DNA of 64,000 nt from Streptomyces sp. NRRL S-1022 (GCF_000720135.1 NZ_JOIU01000003.1:62001-126000), one strand, 5' to 3'; positions 49,193 through 58,873 are shown, counted from the stretch's first letter. Translations and numbers: made by a program. The notes: a model not told the origin generated them from the letters alone.

Positions 49193-51547
49193 TCAGAGCG
49201 CGGTCAGCGACTGCTCCGCCCACACCGTCTTGCCGACCCGGTCGTGCCGGGTGCCCCAGCGCTGGGCGAGCTGGGCGACCAGCAGCAGGCCCCGGCCGCC
49301 CTCGTCGAAGATCCGGGCCCGGCGCATGTGCGGGGTGGTGCCGCTGGAGTCGTAGACCTCGCTGATCAGCTTGGTGCCCTGGTGGATCAGCCGGAGCCGG
49401 ATGGGCGGGCGGCCGTAGCGGATCGCGTTGGTGACCAGCTCGCTGACCATCAGCTCGGTGGTGAACGCGGCCTCGTCCAGTCCCCAGGCGGACAGCTGGT
49501 CGGTGGCGTACCGGCGGGCCAGCGCCACCACGCTGGGCCGGTCGTCCAGCTGCCAGGAGGCGACCAGGTCCTCGTGCAGGGCCCGGGTACGGGCCACCAG
49601 CAGGGCGATGTCGTCGTCGGGGCGGTGGCTGAGCAGCTCGGTGAGGACCCGGTCGCACACCGACTCCAGGGACTGCGCGGGGCGGCCGAGCGCGGCGAAC
49701 ATCTTGTCCAGCGCCACGTCGATGTCGTGGTCGCGGGCCTCCAGCAGCCCGTCGGTGTACAGCGCCAGCAGGCTGCCCTCGGGCAGTTCCGCCTCCAGCG
49801 CCTCGAAGGGCAGCCCGCCGAGCCCGAGCGGGGGCCCCGCGGGCACGTCGAGGAAGCGGACCGTGCCCTCCGGGCTCACCACGGCGGGCGGCGGGTGCCC
49901 GGCCCGGGCCACGGAGCACCGGCGCGAGACCGGGTCGTAGACGGCGTACAGACAGGTGGTGCCGATGCCGCCGGCGGTGTCGGCGCCCGGGTCCGCGCTG
50001 CCCTCGTCGGCGGCCAGCCGCAGCACCAGGTCGTCCAGGTGGGTGAGCAGCTCGTCGGCCGGCAGGTCGACGTCGGCCAGGGTGCGCACGGCGGTGCGCA
50101 GCCGGCCCATGGTCGCGGAGGCCCGGATCCCGTGGCCCACCACATCGCCCACCACGAGTGCCACCCGCGCCCCGGACAGCGGGATCACGTCGAACCAGTC
50201 GCCGCCCACGCCGGCCCGGGTCGCGGCCGGCAGGTAGCGGGTGGCGATCTCCAGCGCCCCCTGCTCGGGCAAGGTGTGCGGCAGCAGGCTGCGCTGGAGG
50301 GCCATGGTGGTGGTGCGGGACCGGGACTGGCCGTGGGCCTGCTCGATGCCGCCGGCCGCCTTCGCGGTGAACTCCTCGGCGAGCCGCAGCTCCTCCGGGC
50401 CGAAGGGCCCCCGCTGCGGGTGCCGGCCGAACAGGGCCACGCCGAGCGTGCCGCCCGGCACGAGCAGCGGCACCGCCAGCAGGGAGCGGGCACCGGACGC
50501 GCGCAGCCACGCGGCGCCCGGGTCCAGCGCCGCCCACTCGGCGATGTCCGGGTCCGCCGTGTCGTACAGCCGCGGGCGGGCCGCCGCCAGGCAGCGGGCG
50601 GCCGGCGAGCCGGCCGGGCAGACGACGGTCTGGCCGACGCCGGTGCCGTGGCCGGGCGGGTCGCCGTCCGGGACCGCGCGCAGGGCGGCCCGGCGCAGCA
50701 CGACCTGCTCCGGGACGGCGGCCCCGGCGGTGGTCCGCGGGGTGTCGAGCAGGTCGACCGCCATGGCGTCGGCCAGCCGGGGGACCGTGACCTCGCCCAG
50801 CTCCTGCGCGGCGCGGGCCTGGTCCGCGAGTGTCCCGGCGGGCGGGCCGGCACCGTCCGGGGGCCGCGGCGGTGCGGTGGTCTCCTGGGACGGCTGCGGC
50901 GCGGACAGGCAGACGGCCCGGACCCGGCCGTCGGCGTCCTTCAGCGGGGTGAGGACGGTGGTCCGGCCGAGCTCCGCGCCGAGCCGGCCCGGCGCCTCCT
51001 GCGGCCGGCCGGACTCCAGCGCCAGCCGCATCGCCCGGTCGGCCTCCTCGCTCGCGCCCCCCGGCACGATGTGGGCGAGGCCCAGCCCGCGCATCGCCGC
51101 CTCGGGCAGGGCGAGGGCGTGCTCCAGCCGGCGGTTGGCGCGCACCAGGCGCAGGTCCGCGTCGAAGATCGCCAGGGGGAAGGGCGACTGGAGGAAGGTC
51201 CACTCCTCCAGCGGTTCGCCGCGGGGCGGCTGGGCGCGGGCCGGCACGGCGCTCACCACCAGCCAGTCGCCGCTCCCGGCCGGCGGGGTCCGGCGGTGGG
51301 CGAGCACGCCCAGTTCCAGCAGCCGGCCGTCCTGGTGGCGCAGCGGCACGGTGCCGTTCCAGCGGGTGCGGCCGGCCAGCGCCCGCCGGACGGCCGCGTG
51401 CTCGGCGGCGAGCAGCGCGGTCGCGGGCCGGCCGACCACCGCCGGGGAGTCGTAGCCGAGCAGCCGCCGCGCGCCCTCGCTCCAGCCGGTCAGGATGCCC
51501 CGCTCATCGATGGTGGCCGTGGCCGTGTACGTCGACTGTCGCTCCAT
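49193..51547 (-). CDS. PAS-PAS-GAF-SpoIIE phosphatase with C-terminal anti-sigma-like kinase domain
   Basis: A 784-residue cytosolic protein. Order: PAS (about 1-100, ATIDERGILTGWSEGARRLLGYDSP), second PAS (about 115-235), GAF (about 255-405), SpoIIE/PP2C serine phosphatase (about 425-640, GVGGDWFDVIPL, GDVVGHGIRASATMG, RAGHPPPAVV, DGLLEARDHDID) and an RsbW-like HATPase (about 655-784, LMVSELVTNAIRYG, DEGGRGLLLVAQLA). Such proteins, numerous in Streptomyces, dephosphorylate anti-anti-sigma factors and may also rephosphorylate them, coupling internal signals to stress sigma factors. Ligands of PAS/GAF are unknown. It overlaps no neighbour; a hairpin lies 24 bases past its stop. Confidence 0.92.
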   Translation of the reverse strand: MERQSTYTATATIDERGILTGWSEGARRLLGYDSPAVVGRPATALLAAEHAAVRRALAGRTRWNGTVPLRHQDGRLLELGVLAHRRTPPAGSGDWLVVSAVPARAQPPRGEPLEEWTFLQSPFPLAIFDADLRLVRANRRLEHALALPEAAMRGLGLAHIVPGGASEEADRAMRLALESGRPQEAPGRLGAELGRTTVLTPLKDADGRVRAVCLSAPQPSQETTAPPRPPDGAGPPAGTLADQARAAQELGEVTVPRLADAMAVDLLDTPRTTAGAAVPEQVVLRRAALRAVPDGDPPGHGTGVGQTVVCPAGSPAARCLAAARPRLYDTADPDIAEWAALDPGAAWLRASGARSLLAVPLLVPGGTLGVALFGRHPQRGPFGPEELRLAEEFTAKAAGGIEQAHGQSRSRTTTMALQRSLLPHTLPEQGALEIATRYLPAATRAGVGGDWFDVIPLSGARVALVVGDVVGHGIRASATMGRLRTAVRTLADVDLPADELLTHLDDLVLRLAADEGSADPGADTAGGIGTTCLYAVYDPVSRRCSVARAGHPPPAVVSPEGTVRFLDVPAGPPLGLGGLPFEALEAELPEGSLLALYTDGLLEARDHDIDVALDKMFAALGRPAQSLESVCDRVLTELLSHRPDDDIALLVARTRALHEDLVASWQLDDRPSVVALARRYATDQLSAWGLDEAAFTTELMVSELVTNAIRYGRPPIRLRLIHQGTKLISEVYDSSGTTPHMRRARIFDEGGRGLLLVAQLAQRWGTRHDRVGKTVWAEQSLTAL

Positions 51548-51630
51548 CGCCGCTCATCTCGCCCTTGCTCGGCAGGCTCTCCTGACCAGCATGATCCCGG
51601 GCGGCGCGGAGCACCAACGCAGCGCCGCGG

Positions 51631-51664
51631 ACCCGGTGGCCCCGGCCGGGCGGGGCCACCGGGT
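51631..51664 (-). terminator. Perfect 14-bp terminator after the lysozyme gene
   Basis: ACCCGGTGGCCCCG (51631-51644), loop GCCGGG, then its complement (51651-51664), six bases beyond the lysozyme stop. Confidence 0.88.
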
Positions 51665-51669
51665 CCGTC

Positions 51670-52494
51670 TCAGCCGAGGGCCAGCGCCTGCACCCGGTCG
51701 AGTGCGCCGTTGAACTTGTCGTGGTCGCCGACGGTCGGGCCGGAGGAGGTGTACTGCCACATCGTGTAGTACGGCCACCCGGCCGGCAGCGTCCCCGGGT
51801 CGGAGGCGTAGCGGGCGATCCACAGCGGGTCGTTCGCCGCGAAGCCGCCGTAGTCGCCGGTGCACTGGGTCCACCAGCTGGTGGCCGTGTAGATCACCGG
51901 GTAGCGGCCGGTGCGGGACCGGTAGGTGTTGACGAAGTCGGTGATCCAGCCGACCGTCTGGCTCGCGGTCTTGCCGTAGCAGGCGGCGCCGTACGGGTTC
52001 CACTCGATGTCGAGGGCGCCGGGCAGGGTCCTGCCGTCGCGGGACCAGCCGCCGCCGTGGTCCACGAAGTAGTTGGCCTGGGTGGCGCCGCTGGTGGTGT
52101 CCGGGGTGGCGAAGTGGTACGCGCCGCGGATCATGCCGACGTTGTAGGAGCCGTTGTACTGCTGGGCGAAGTACGGGTTCGTGTAGTACGTGCCTTCCGT
52201 GGCCTTCGTGTACGCCCAGCGCACCCCGCTGCCCCACAGCGTCGACCAGGCGACGTTGCCCTGGTACGCGGAGACGTCGACGCCCTCGGTCTGGGTGGCG
52301 TCACCGGTGCTGGGCGTGCCGTCCCGGCCGTCGTGGGCGAGGACGCCGATGCCCAGGTACGCGGAGCCGCGGGCGGGTGTGCTCGCGGCCCGGGCCGAGG
52401 TGAGCGGAAGACCGAGGGAGAGCGCCGTGAGCAGCGCCGTGAGGAGGACGGGGAGGGGACGCGGGCGGACGGAGCCGGGTCTGCGCACGGGCAT
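51670..52494 (-). CDS. Secreted GH25 lysozyme (N,O-diacetylmuramidase type)
   Basis: A 274-residue secreted muramidase. A basic N-terminus and hydrophobic core (LPVLLTALLTALSLGLPLTSARAA) form the signal peptide. The catalytic domain is a GH25 barrel: QTEGVDVSAYQGNVAWSTLW with the conserved aspartate, YTKATEGTYYTNPYF, GAYHFATPD, and the catalytic GALDIEWNPYG Asp/Glu pair. It ends MWQYTSSGPTVGDHDKFNG. It hydrolyses beta-1,4 bonds in peptidoglycan, as in Streptomyces lysozymes such as cellosyl. ATG 52494 has GGAGG six bases upstream; two upstream ATG-like starts are less likely. A terminator lies directly downstream. Confidence 0.95.
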   Translation of the reverse strand: MPVRRPGSVRPRPLPVLLTALLTALSLGLPLTSARAASTPARGSAYLGIGVLAHDGRDGTPSTGDATQTEGVDVSAYQGNVAWSTLWGSGVRWAYTKATEGTYYTNPYFAQQYNGSYNVGMIRGAYHFATPDTTSGATQANYFVDHGGGWSRDGRTLPGALDIEWNPYGAACYGKTASQTVGWITDFVNTYRSRTGRYPVIYTATSWWTQCTGDYGGFAANDPLWIARYASDPGTLPAGWPYYTMWQYTSSGPTVGDHDKFNGALDRVQALALG

Positions 52495-52739
52495 GCGTGC
52501 CTCCGGGAGGGGAGTGGGGGGGAGGGAGCGGTGTGGGGGGCTCGTGGCGCGGAACACCGTCCAGTGGGCGTGGGCATGCCATCGACGGCGTGGTAAAGAA
52601 GCTACGCACGTAGACAGGGCGTGGGAAGAGGGTCCGGAGGACGCCGTTGGTCTACGCCTGCGAAATACTGACGGAGCTGCGGCAATGACGGCATTTGACA
52701 GAAACTTTCACCACCACGAAACCGATCAGGGGTGCTGAC

Positions 52740-53231
52740 GTGCACGAGGACGGAAACGGTGGCGCCCACGGCGTCGCCGGCCAGCTGACTCCCAGTGGTG
52801 CAGACCAGGAATTCCTCGCGCTGGAGCGCGAGTTGACCGTGCTGCTCCGGCGCGCCCGCGCCAACCAGGGCGAGATGGCCCGGGAGGTCCACCCCGACCT
52901 GGAGTCCTCCGCCTACGGCCTGCTCATCCGGCTGGACGAACTGGGCGGCCAGCGGGCCACGGCACTCGCCGCCTACATCGGCGTCGGCAAGGCCACCATG
53001 TCCCGCCAGCTGCGCGCCCTGGAGGAGCTGGGCCTGATCGCCCGGGAACCCGACCCCGCCGACGGCCGCGCCTGGCTCGTCACCCTCACCGAGGAGGGCC
53101 GCCGCCGCGTCGGCACGGTCCGCGAGGCCCGCCGCGCCCGCTACGTCCGCCAGCTCGCCCACTGGGACCGCAGCGAGGTCGCCGAGCTGGCCCGGCTGCT
53201 CCACGAGCTGAACGGCGTCATGGCCAGATGA
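52740..53231 (+). CDS. MarR-family transcriptional regulator
   Basis: A 163-residue winged-helix regulator. ALERELTVLLRRARANQGEMAREVHPDLESSAYGLLIRLDELG is the dimerisation helix; RATALAAYIGVGKATMSRQLRALEELGLIAREPDPADGRAWLVTLTEEG is the HTH and wing with the conserved D-x-R of MarR. Ligand and targets are unknown; the divergent GH25 gene and upstream region are candidates. GTG 52740 follows AGGGG; a TTG at 52695 could add 15 residues. It converges on the PP2C gene 34 bases away. Confidence 0.9.
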   Translation: MHEDGNGGAHGVAGQLTPSGADQEFLALERELTVLLRRARANQGEMAREVHPDLESSAYGLLIRLDELGGQRATALAAYIGVGKATMSRQLRALEELGLIAREPDPADGRAWLVTLTEEGRRRVGTVREARRARYVRQLAHWDRSEVAELARLLHELNGVMAR

Positions 53232-53265
53232 CGCCGGTGTGAACGCCCGCCCGGCGCCCCGGACG

Positions 53266-54054
53266 TCACAGCTCCACGTACGCCACCGTCGCGTCGTCGT
53301 GCGTCTTGCCCCGCCCGAGGAACGCCCGCTCCTCGCGGTCCGCCGCCTCCAGCTCCCGCACCCGCTCCACCAGCGACCGGGCGCCCTCCTTGGCGACCAC
53401 GTCGAACAGCGCCGTCCAGTCGCCCTCCCGGAACGTCTCCGTCCAGCGGGTCGCGCCGTCCGTCAGCGCGGCCAGCGCCCGGACCTCGCGCCGGGGCAGG
53501 ACGCCGGTGACCGCCCGGGCGGCCACGGCCGGGTCGGCGGCGGCCGTGAAGAAGCCGCCCTCCTTGTTGCGCAGGTGCGCGTCGACCAGGGCGTCGGTGG
53601 CGAGCGCGGCGCGGGGCAGCCGGGCCAGCCGGTCGTCCAGCACCGGGGTGACCGCGCCGTCGGGCCCCCGCACCAGCAGCGCCGAATCGGACAGCACCAG
53701 GTACTCGACCTCGGCGGCGGACCAGCGGGCGAGGGCGACGGTTGCCTGAGGCGTTCGCGGGTGAGAAAGGTCACAGGTCTCCGCGTGGGCCCCGGCGGTG
53801 CGCCGGATCGCCCGCGCGAGAATCTCCGAGAGCGTCAGATCTCGGTCGGAAACGGTCAGTTCGGTCAGCGCACCGCCCAGTCGCGCGGTGAACCAGGGGA
53901 CGGGATGCAGACAGCCCGTCCCGCCGCCGGGCGGAGTGACGCCGTCCAGGACGATCACGCAACCTCCCTGTCCGGAGGCGGGTAGTCCGACACCGGCGAA
54001 GTCCTCGTTGGGGCGGGTCGCGTCGCCGGGTTCCGAAACGAGATCAGTGCGCAT
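53266..54054 (-). CDS. PP2C-family protein phosphatase-like protein
   Basis: A 262-residue protein of the PP2C fold as in Streptomyces homologues beginning MRTDLVSEPGDxxRPNEDF. Metal-ligand aspartates can be read in NEDFAGVGL, VIVLDGVTPP, LALTDGATRW (RALAALTDGATRW) and KTHDDATVAYVEL. Length is normal for the family. It presumably dephosphorylates Ser/Thr residues in the cytosol. I chose ATG 54054 by similarity of the N-terminus; a GTG at 54069 is possible. The promoter region faces the conservon. Confidence 0.85.
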   Translation of the reverse strand: MRTDLVSEPGDATRPNEDFAGVGLPASGQGGCVIVLDGVTPPGGGTGCLHPVPWFTARLGGALTELTVSDRDLTLSEILARAIRRTAGAHAETCDLSHPRTPQATVALARWSAAEVEYLVLSDSALLVRGPDGAVTPVLDDRLARLPRAALATDALVDAHLRNKEGGFFTAAADPAVAARAVTGVLPRREVRALAALTDGATRWTETFREGDWTALFDVVAKEGARSLVERVRELEAADREERAFLGRGKTHDDATVAYVEL

Positions 54055-54426
54055 CCGGTCAGTCTGCACGAGGCCTTCACACTATGCGCCGAAGGCTGGC
54101 AAGGACCGGCACGTTCGCACGGTGCCGCAGGTCAGGCGCCTGTTTTGGGCGAGAATGATCCACTCCGGGAAGGCGTGCCGGCGAATATTGCCAAAGCCTG
54201 CCGCGTGCGTCCAACCGGCCCGCCGCGCAAGACCCCCGCACACGCCAGGGGAACTTGCCCGTCAACTCCCCTCCGATGTTCACTCCTTCGGGTGGCGGGT
54301 CAGGTGATGCGCGACCACCGCCCACCGGCGCTGGGAGGGTCGGGAACCGTACGAACCGGGTGTACGCACCACTTGGCACCGAGCTGACGGGGCGCCACCC
54401 GGGCCCCTGGGTAGACGAGTTCAGGA

Positions 54427-57300
54427 ATGCGAGCACCGGTGCAGAAGAAGCGGCCTCGGCGCACAGGCAGGCAGACGGCCCCCGAGGGGACCGTTCCCCA
54501 GACCCCCGTGGGCTCCGGCCGCCCCACCCATGTGCGCACCCGGCTGATCGTCGCCGTCGCCGTGGTGGCCGCGGCCGTCGCCGGGGCGGGTGCGCCCGCG
54601 CTGCTGGGCGCCTCCCAGGACGTCGGCGACTCCCAGGACCTGGTGACACTCGCCGGCCGCACCCAGGACGCGCTCACGCTCGCCCACTCCCTCGCCGACG
54701 AACGCGACGAGGTCACCTCCTACGTCGCGGCCGGCCGCCCCAAGTCCAAGGCGCCCTCCGAGGACCGCAGCGCCCGCGTGGACCGGCAGGTGGAGGAGCT
54801 GCGCGCCGACACCGACACCCCGGCGCGCCTGCGCACCGCCCTCGACGGCATCGACGCGCTGCGCCGGTCCGCCCTCACCGGCAAGACCGACGCCCTGCGG
54901 ACCCACCAGGCCTACTCGGCGACCATCACCGAACTGCACCGGCTCGCCGGGCAGCTGGCCGAGCAGATGCCCCCGCGGGCCGGCTCCGGCGCCCACGCCC
55001 TGGCCGAACTGGACTCGGCCGTCCAGCAGTCCGCCGCCGCCCGCGGCCTGCTGCTGGCCGCGCTGAACGTCCCGTCCCGCACCCAGACGGTGATCGACCC
55101 CACTACGGGCCTGCCCAGCACCTCCACCACCGGCACCGACGCCGAGCGCACACAGCGCGACGCGCTCACCGCCGCCGCCCAGCAGGCCCGGCTGCGCGCC
55201 GACGCGGCCCTCGCCGGCTTCCGCGAGACCGCGCCCAAGGCCGCCGTCGACTCCTACGACTCCACGGTCACCGGCCCCGAGGTCAACTCGGCGGACAAGT
55301 ACCTGTCCGCGCTCACCGACCAGCCCACCCTGGCCGACAGCGAGCTGACCACCAGCACCAAGAAGCTGGACGCGGCCCTGTCCGCCCGCGTCGACCTGAT
55401 GCGCGGCGCCGAGTCCGCCCTCTACGACCACCGCACCAAGGACCTCGCCCGCCTCCGGGACGACGACGTCACCGCCCTGGAGATCCGGATCGCCGTCCTC
55501 GGCGTGCTGATGCTGGTCGCGGTCGGGGTCGCCACCGCCATGGCCCGCAGCCTGACCCGCCCCCTGTCGGTGCTGCGCCGCGGCTCCGCCCGCCTCGCCG
55601 GGGCCGAGGACCCGGCCGGCCAGGAGCCGATCGCCTTCACCGGCCGCAACGACGAGTTCGCCCAGGTGGTCCGCTCGGTCAACGCCCTGCACGCCCATGC
55701 CGTCGCGCTGCACGAGCGCGTGGCCACCCTGGAGACCGACCGCAAGCACCTGGTCGGCCAGCGCCAGAAGATGGCCGACGCCCGCGAGGAGCTGCGCGCC
55801 GAACTCGCCGACTCCGCCGCCCAGCTGGAGCGGCTGCGCACCAGCATCGGCACCACCTTCGTCAACCTGGCGCTGCGCACCCTGGGCCTGGTCGAACGCC
55901 AGCTGGCGGTCATCGAGGGCCTGGAGGACCGGGAACAGGACCCCGAGCGCCTCGCCACCCTGTTCAAGCTGGACCACTTCGCCACGGTCATGCGCCGGCA
56001 CAGCGAGAACCTCCTGGTCCTCGCCGGCACCGAGCACGTCCAGCAGCACCCCGGCCCGGTGCCGCTGGTCGACGTGGTCCGGGCGGCGGTCAGCGAGATC
56101 GAACGGTACGAGCGCGTCCGCATCGCCGCCCTGCCGCCGCACGCGCACGTGGCCGGCTTCGCCGCCGACGACCTCTCCCACCTGCTGGCCGAACTCATGG
56201 AGAACGCCACCGCGTTCTCCCCGCCGGACCTGCCGGTCGAGGTCTCCGGCTGGCTGCTGGAGTCGGGCGAGGTCATGCTGTCGGTGCAGGACGAGGGCAT
56301 CGGCGTGGCGGAGGACCGCCTGGGCCGCCTCAACGCCCGCCTCGCCGACTTCGACCCCGAGTCCCTGTACGACCAGGAGGGCGACGACGGCCTCGGTCTC
56401 GGCCTGTACGTCGTCGCCCGCCTCGCCCACCGGCACGGCGTCCGCGTCCAGCTGCGCGAGCAGAAGCAGGGCGGCATAGCGGCGGTGGTGGTGCTCCCGG
56501 CCGGCCTGCTGGTCGAGGCCCCGCCCGCCGCCCTCCCGCCCCGGACCGCCCCCAACGCCACCGGCGCCTTCTCCCTCCCCGGCGCCGACGCGGAGGCCAA
56601 CTCCAACGTCCTGCCCGCCCGCAAGCACCAGGACCCCCTGGTCACCCTGGCGGAACAGGCGGTACGGGAGGCCGCCGGCGAGGCACCGGACCAGCCGTCG
56701 GAGCAGGCCCCGGCCCAGGCCCAGGTTGGGGCACAGGCCCCGGCGCAAGCCCCGGGGCGGGCACCGGAACCGTCGCCGGAGGAGGCCCACGAGCAGGCCG
56801 TCCAGCCCGCCCAGGACACGGAGACCCGCCCGAAGGCCCCGGCGGAGACCTACGCCGAGACGACGATGGAGCTCCTCCTCCCGGACGTACCGGCGGATCC
56901 GGCGCCCGCGGGGCCGGACCGCCCGCACGACCCGGCAGCCGCCGGCGACGCCGAACCGGTGGCCGACACCGAGCCGGAGGCCGACGCCGAGCCGGTGGCC
57001 GAGGCCGACGCCGACGACACCGGGGGCGACGCCGCGGCGGAGGAGCAGCTCACCAGCAAGGGCCTGCCCAAGCGCACACCCAGGATCACCGCACCCACCG
57101 CCCCGCCCCGCCAGCGCAGCACGTCCGTGGACGCGGAAGCCCTGCGCCGCAGGCTCGGCGGCTTCCGCCGCGGTGCCGAGGCCGGCTACCGCGACGTCGA
57201 GGCGGAGATCGCCGAACAGACGGCCAACACCAAGCGGCCGACCAGCCGCGCACATGCCGAAGAAGCCACGGGGGGCACAGCCGAGGAGGCAAGCAGTTGA
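54427..57300 (+). CDS. cvnA: Conservon sensor kinase-like protein CvnA
   Basis: A 957-residue membrane protein, first of a conservon. A basic N-terminus, TM1 (about 38-62), a large extracellular nitrate-sensor-like (NIT) domain (about 63-350), TM2 (about 353-375), HAMP, and a HATPase domain with LLAELMENATAFSPPD, VQDEGIGV and GDDGLGLGLYVVARLA. There is no conserved phospho-histidine domain, as usual for CvnA. The last 260 residues are a low-complexity Ala/Pro/Gln/Glu tail with QAPAQA and ADTEPEADAEP repeats. It signals to a small GTPase complex (CvnB-D) at the membrane. ATG 54427 has a weak ribosome site. Confidence 0.93.
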   Translation: MRAPVQKKRPRRTGRQTAPEGTVPQTPVGSGRPTHVRTRLIVAVAVVAAAVAGAGAPALLGASQDVGDSQDLVTLAGRTQDALTLAHSLADERDEVTSYVAAGRPKSKAPSEDRSARVDRQVEELRADTDTPARLRTALDGIDALRRSALTGKTDALRTHQAYSATITELHRLAGQLAEQMPPRAGSGAHALAELDSAVQQSAAARGLLLAALNVPSRTQTVIDPTTGLPSTSTTGTDAERTQRDALTAAAQQARLRADAALAGFRETAPKAAVDSYDSTVTGPEVNSADKYLSALTDQPTLADSELTTSTKKLDAALSARVDLMRGAESALYDHRTKDLARLRDDDVTALEIRIAVLGVLMLVAVGVATAMARSLTRPLSVLRRGSARLAGAEDPAGQEPIAFTGRNDEFAQVVRSVNALHAHAVALHERVATLETDRKHLVGQRQKMADAREELRAELADSAAQLERLRTSIGTTFVNLALRTLGLVERQLAVIEGLEDREQDPERLATLFKLDHFATVMRRHSENLLVLAGTEHVQQHPGPVPLVDVVRAAVSEIERYERVRIAALPPHAHVAGFAADDLSHLLAELMENATAFSPPDLPVEVSGWLLESGEVMLSVQDEGIGVAEDRLGRLNARLADFDPESLYDQEGDDGLGLGLYVVARLAHRHGVRVQLREQKQGGIAAVVVLPAGLLVEAPPAALPPRTAPNATGAFSLPGADAEANSNVLPARKHQDPLVTLAEQAVREAAGEAPDQPSEQAPAQAQVGAQAPAQAPGRAPEPSPEEAHEQAVQPAQDTETRPKAPAETYAETTMELLLPDVPADPAPAGPDRPHDPAAAGDAEPVADTEPEADAEPVAEADADDTGGDAAAEEQLTSKGLPKRTPRITAPTAPPRQRSTSVDAEALRRRLGGFRRGAEAGYRDVEAEIAEQTANTKRPTSRAHAEEATGGTAEEASS

Positions 57301-57794
57301 CCGCGCCCACTACCTACGGACTGAGCAGTGAAGCCCGCAACCTGCACTGGCTGCTGACCAACCTGGTCGAGGAAGTACCCGGCATCCAGTCCGTCGCCGT
57401 GGTCTCGTCCGACGGCCTGCTGCTGCTCTCGTCCGACCCGGGTCACACCGAGCAGTCCCGCCAGGCCCGCCCGGCGAAGGGCCCCCGGGGCTCCGCCGCC
57501 GACCTCGCCACCATCGTCTCCGGCATCGGCAGCCTCACCGTCGGCGCCGCCAAGCTGATGGACTCCGGTGCGGTCCGGCACACGATGGTCGCGATGGAGG
57601 AGGGCAGCCTGTTCGTGATGTCGATCAGCGACGGCTCGCTGCTCGGCGTCCACGGTTCCGCCGAGTGCGACATGAGCGTCGTGGCGTACCACATGGCGCT
57701 CTTCGTCGGCCGCGCCGGCCACGTGCTGACGCCCGAGCTGCGCAGCGAACTGCGCAAATCCCTGGAGGCCGAGTCGACGGGGAGCAGCCGATGA
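57297..57794 (+). CDS. cvnB: Conservon roadblock/LC7 protein CvnB
   Basis: A 165-residue roadblock/LC7-fold protein: NLHWLLTNLVEEVPGIQSVAVVSSDGLLLLSSDPG followed by GSLTVGAAKLMDSG and HMALFVGRAGHVLTPELRSEL. In conservons it bridges the kinase-like protein and the GTPase. TTG 57297, overlapping the cvnA stop, is preceded by GGAGG seven bases upstream. Downstream cvnC overlaps by four bases. The C-terminus is short and charged. Confidence 0.95.
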   Translation: MTAPTTYGLSSEARNLHWLLTNLVEEVPGIQSVAVVSSDGLLLLSSDPGHTEQSRQARPAKGPRGSAADLATIVSGIGSLTVGAAKLMDSGAVRHTMVAMEEGSLFVMSISDGSLLGVHGSAECDMSVVAYHMALFVGRAGHVLTPELRSELRKSLEAESTGSSR

Positions 57795-58198
57795 GCGGCA
57801 CACCGAAACTGCCCGTCCGGGGCGGCGACCGCAAACCCGCGCGCGTGCGCCCCTACTCGCTCACCGGCGGTCGCACCCGCTTCGGCCACGTCCTCCTGGT
57901 GGAGACGTTCGTGGCCGCGCTGGAGGCCCCCCAGGAGCGCAAGGAACTGACGAACAGCCCGCTCACCACCCGGGTCATGCCGGAGATGCGGGCCATCGTC
58001 GAACTGTGCCGCCGTATGCGCACGGTGGCCGAGATCGCCGCGCTGCTGAAGATGCCGCTCGGCGTGGTCCGCGTGCTCCTGAGCGACCTCGCGGACCAGG
58101 GAAAGATCCGTGTGTACGGCACCGGAACCGGTCACGGCACCGGCCGCCCGGACCGCGCTCTGCTGGAAAGGGTGCTGAGTGGACTCCGCCGTCTCTGA
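57791..58198 (+). CDS. cvnC: Conservon DUF742 protein CvnC
   Basis: A 135-residue DUF742 protein: RVRPYSLTGGRTR at the start is diagnostic, then an HTH-like helical domain with ELCRRMRTVAEIAALLKMPLGVVRVLLSDLADQGKIRVYG. Although HTH-like, CvnC is a membrane-complex component. ATG 57791 overlaps the cvnB stop (ATGA), and cvnD begins 20 bases before its end, so all four genes are coupled. Confidence 0.95.
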   Translation: MSGTPKLPVRGGDRKPARVRPYSLTGGRTRFGHVLLVETFVAALEAPQERKELTNSPLTTRVMPEMRAIVELCRRMRTVAEIAALLKMPLGVVRVLLSDLADQGKIRVYGTGTGHGTGRPDRALLERVLSGLRRL

Positions 58199-58832
58199 CG
58201 CCACCGCCTCCTTGGGGGGTACCCCCCTCGCCGCCTTCACCGAGCCGGACGAGGACCTGAAGTCCTGGCAGACGGACCGAACACGCGCCCCCATCGCGAC
58301 GAAGATCGTGGTGGCGGGCGGCTTCGGCGTCGGCAAGACCACCCTGGTCACCTCCGTCTCGGAGATCACGCCCCTGCAGACCGAGGCGCTGATGACCGAG
58401 GCCAGCGAGGGCACCGACGACCTGTCGGCCACGCCGGGCAAGCTCACCACCACCGTGGCCATGGACTTCGGCCGCATCACGCTCGACGACGACCTGGTGC
58501 TCTACCTGTTCGGCACGCCGGGCCAGCAGCGGTTCTGGTTCATGTGGGACGACCTGGTGCGCGGCGCGATCGGCGCCGTCGTCCTGGCCGACACCCGCCG
58601 CCTGAAGGACTGCTTCCCCGCGCTGGACTACTTCGAGAGCTGCGGGCTGCCGTACGTCGTCGCGGTCAACCACTTCGACGGCAGCGAGCGGTTCGAGCCG
58701 GAGGACGTCAGGGAAGCGCTGACGATACCCGCGCACGTCCCTGTCATGATCATGGACGCGCGGCGGCGGATCTCGGTGATCGAGAGCCTCCTGGCCCTGG
58801 TGGCCCACGCGCTGGACGAAACCCCCGAGTAG
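58179..58832 (+). CDS. cvnD: Conservon small GTPase CvnD
   Basis: A 217-residue Ras-like ATP/GTP-binding protein of the conservon type. P-loop GGFGVGKTTLV (about residues 47-57), switch region ATPGKLTTTVAMDFG, DxxG equivalent LFGTPGQQRFWFMWDDLVRGA, and NHFDGS instead of NKxD for guanine recognition. It is the output of the conservon, which resembles eukaryotic G-protein signalling at the membrane. GTG start with GAAAGG upstream, overlapping the end of cvnC. The next gene, a flavin monooxygenase, begins 41 bases downstream with no terminator, suggesting co-transcription. Confidence 0.94.
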   Translation: MDSAVSDATASLGGTPLAAFTEPDEDLKSWQTDRTRAPIATKIVVAGGFGVGKTTLVTSVSEITPLQTEALMTEASEGTDDLSATPGKLTTTVAMDFGRITLDDDLVLYLFGTPGQQRFWFMWDDLVRGAIGAVVLADTRRLKDCFPALDYFESCGLPYVVAVNHFDGSERFEPEDVREALTIPAHVPVMIMDARRRISVIESLLALVAHALDETPE

Positions 58833-58873
58833 TCCACGAACCGTCCCCAGTCCCCGTAGGAGACACCACCCGC

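Noticed and set aside
54255..57794. 1179-codon frame merging an Arg/Pro/Ala-rich string with CvnB
   Set aside because: The first 1000 codons are a frame shadow of cvnA; only the CvnB part from the TTG at 57297 is real.
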